Assembly (NCBI GenBank): GCA_027704905.1
Contig: JANIIK010000565.1
Span: 204,501-268,500, forward strand
DNA length: 64,000 nt
Direction: 5' to 3'
Source of the DNA: Muraenolepis orangiensis
Lineage: Eukaryota > Chordata > Actinopteri > Gadiformes > Muraenolepididae
In this document: one piece after another, positions 62,895-64,000 of the stretch
How the letters are laid out: each line of letters opens with the position of its first letter
Numbering within the stretch: position 1 is the first letter of the stretch
Position numbers and translations under genes: made by a program
Notes under the pieces: generated by a model
What the model was told of the DNA's origin: nothing
The model's database searches: none
What the model saw: only the letters and a program-made list of their open reading frames with translations

Positions 62895-64000
62895 GCTTTA
62901 TTGTTCTCTCGTTCCATCGGGTGGTGGGCTAGTAACAGGGCCAGGGCTAGGCTTCGATTCGGGACAGGGCTGGGTCCGGGGTAACAGGGCCAGGGCTAGG
63001 CTTCGATTCGGGACAGGGCTGGGTCCGGGTCAGGGGGTCGGCTAGTGGCAGGGCCAGGGCTAGGATAGGGCCAGGATCGCGGTCCCTAAACTAGGTGTGG
63101 GGCCGGTGGGTACAGGGCTGGGTCTGGATTCGGGACAGGGCTGGGTCCGGGGTAACAGGGCCAGGGCTAGGCTTCGATTCGGGACCGGGCTGGGTCCGGG
63201 TCAGGGGGTCGGCTAGTGGCAGGGCCAGGGCTAGGATAGGGCCAGGATCGCGGTCCCTAAACTAGGTGTGGGGCCGGTGGGTACAGGGCTGGGTCTGGAT
63301 TCGGGACCGGGCTGGGTCCGGGTTAGGGGGTCGGCTAGTGGTCTAGGTTCTGGGTCCGGGTTGGGGCCAGGGCTAGGATAGGGCCAGGATCGCGGTCCCT
63401 AAACTAGACAGGGCTGGGTCCGGGCCAGGTAGGCACTGGGCAGACACGGCTGTGGTGAGGCCTATGGTAGGTTGGGTTAAGGTTAGGCATGGGTGGGTGG
63501 GGTTAGGGTTAGGTGTTGGGCAGGAGGGTATAGGGCCAGGATCGCGGTCCCTAAACTAGAAAAAAAAGGTGAAAAAAGAGGTGAAAAAATGGTGCGGGCG
63601 GCGCAGAGGTGAACAGAGGAGGCACGGGCTGGTTAGGTGTTGGGGTTAGAAACCCACCCCCAAATGAATGGGGATAGGGGAGTGCACTGTCCATCTCCTG
63701 TCCACATACGCAAACCACACCAAAACCTCGCGGGAAGTCCGTGTGTGACAAACGCACACACGAGACAAAACTAAATAATAAGTGGCCGTACACGCGGATT
63801 AAATCGCGGACCACAGAGGACAAAATAGACTAAATGTTGCACCAACACCATTAAAATGATAGAGTGCAGATGCCAAGTGGCGATAAACTGAATGAGACGC
63901 CGTTGCGATAGGGAACCTCGTGGGGCTTCAGCGGAGGAACAACGCACTAACGTCGTGGTGATGCGACCGGGAAAAATAGAGCGCTCTTTTAATATATTCA

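Larger units (their letters stand above)
61168..64000 (-). repeat. sat-1 long-form array, period exactly 1235, running off the window
   Basis: The unit starts are 61,168, 62,403 and 63,638. They differ from the 1059 form by about 176 extra bases of the GC-rich subrepeat (GGGGTAACAGGGCCAGGGC and GGACAGGGCTGGGTCCGG). The third unit continues past 64,000. Confidence 0.95.

Noticed and set aside
57689..63823. Recurrent 60-98-codon frames in the sat-1 units (for example MSSVVRDLIRVYGHLL and MLRGKERCYILGSV)
   Set aside because: Their conservation only reflects near-identical satellite copies. They occur on both strands, resemble no known protein, and one overlaps the hammerhead-like core.

Overview
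The window is nuclear DNA of a ray-finned (teleost-like) fish and looks subtelomeric. The only recognisable host gene is the 5' part of trmt6 (tRNA m1A58 methyltransferase non-catalytic subunit), on the minus strand at 135-4695 with seven exons. The mobile elements are typical of fish: a Rex1-type LINE with an unbroken ORF, L2-type LINE fragments, a hAT transposon with an 8-bp target duplication, DIRS, Ty3/Gypsy and BEL/Pao retroelements, and several Penelope-like elements (PLEs). Vertebrate telomeric repeat (TTAGGG)n occurs in about a dozen blocks from 22.8 kb onward, always G-rich on the + strand, so the chromosome end should lie to the right.

Layout. 1-4.7 kb: trmt6, with two minisatellites in one large intron. 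4.9-14 kb: dispersed transposons (hAT, a Myb/SANT-like gene relic, an apparently full-coding Rex1 LINE, a DIRS remnant). 14-22.8 kb: PLE family A copy 1 (14.0-19.2 kb), a Ty3/Gypsy gag fragment and a BEL/Pao element. 22.8-35.4 kb: PLE-A copy 2, with a complete Gypsy element (29,342-34,636, 5-bp target duplication) inside it. 35.4-42.1 kb: a second Gypsy relic carrying a solo BEL LTR, then a 3'-truncated PLE of family B. 42.6-51.4 kb: two copies of PLE family C separated by satellite. 51.4-64 kb: about 1.06-1.24-kb satellite (sat-1), a third PLE-A fragment, a related about 0.7-kb satellite (sat-2), and sat-1 arrays running off the window.

The main system. The three PLE families share one plan: an ORF1 with a conserved helical-looking N-terminal domain, a proline-rich linker and a C-terminal SGNH (GDSL-like) hydrolase, followed by an ORF2 with a Penelope-type reverse transcriptase (DKG motif, YLDD) and a GIY-YIG endonuclease. 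PLE-C copy 2 (46.9-51.4 kb) is the best preserved: ORF1 and the RT are open, and one frameshift separates RT from GIY-YIG. All PLE copies lie on the minus strand with the 3' end facing the centromere. Where the 3' end survives at full length (families A and C) it abuts TTAGGG repeats, and the same holds for both satellites. Several copies keep the 3' end, are cut short on the 5' side, and are followed by a fresh TTAGGG tract. This is the pattern expected if RNA is copied onto the telomeric G-strand, the end erodes, and telomeric repeats are added again. Hammerhead-ribozyme-like motifs (CUGANGA, a covarying helix II, GAAA) lie upstream of ORF1 in PLE-A and PLE-B and once in each complete satellite unit. 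The satellites may therefore be non-autonomous partners of the PLEs.

Limits: all calls are by eye. The repeat-rich assembly may contain collapsed or misjoined copies, and some frameshifts may be sequencing errors.
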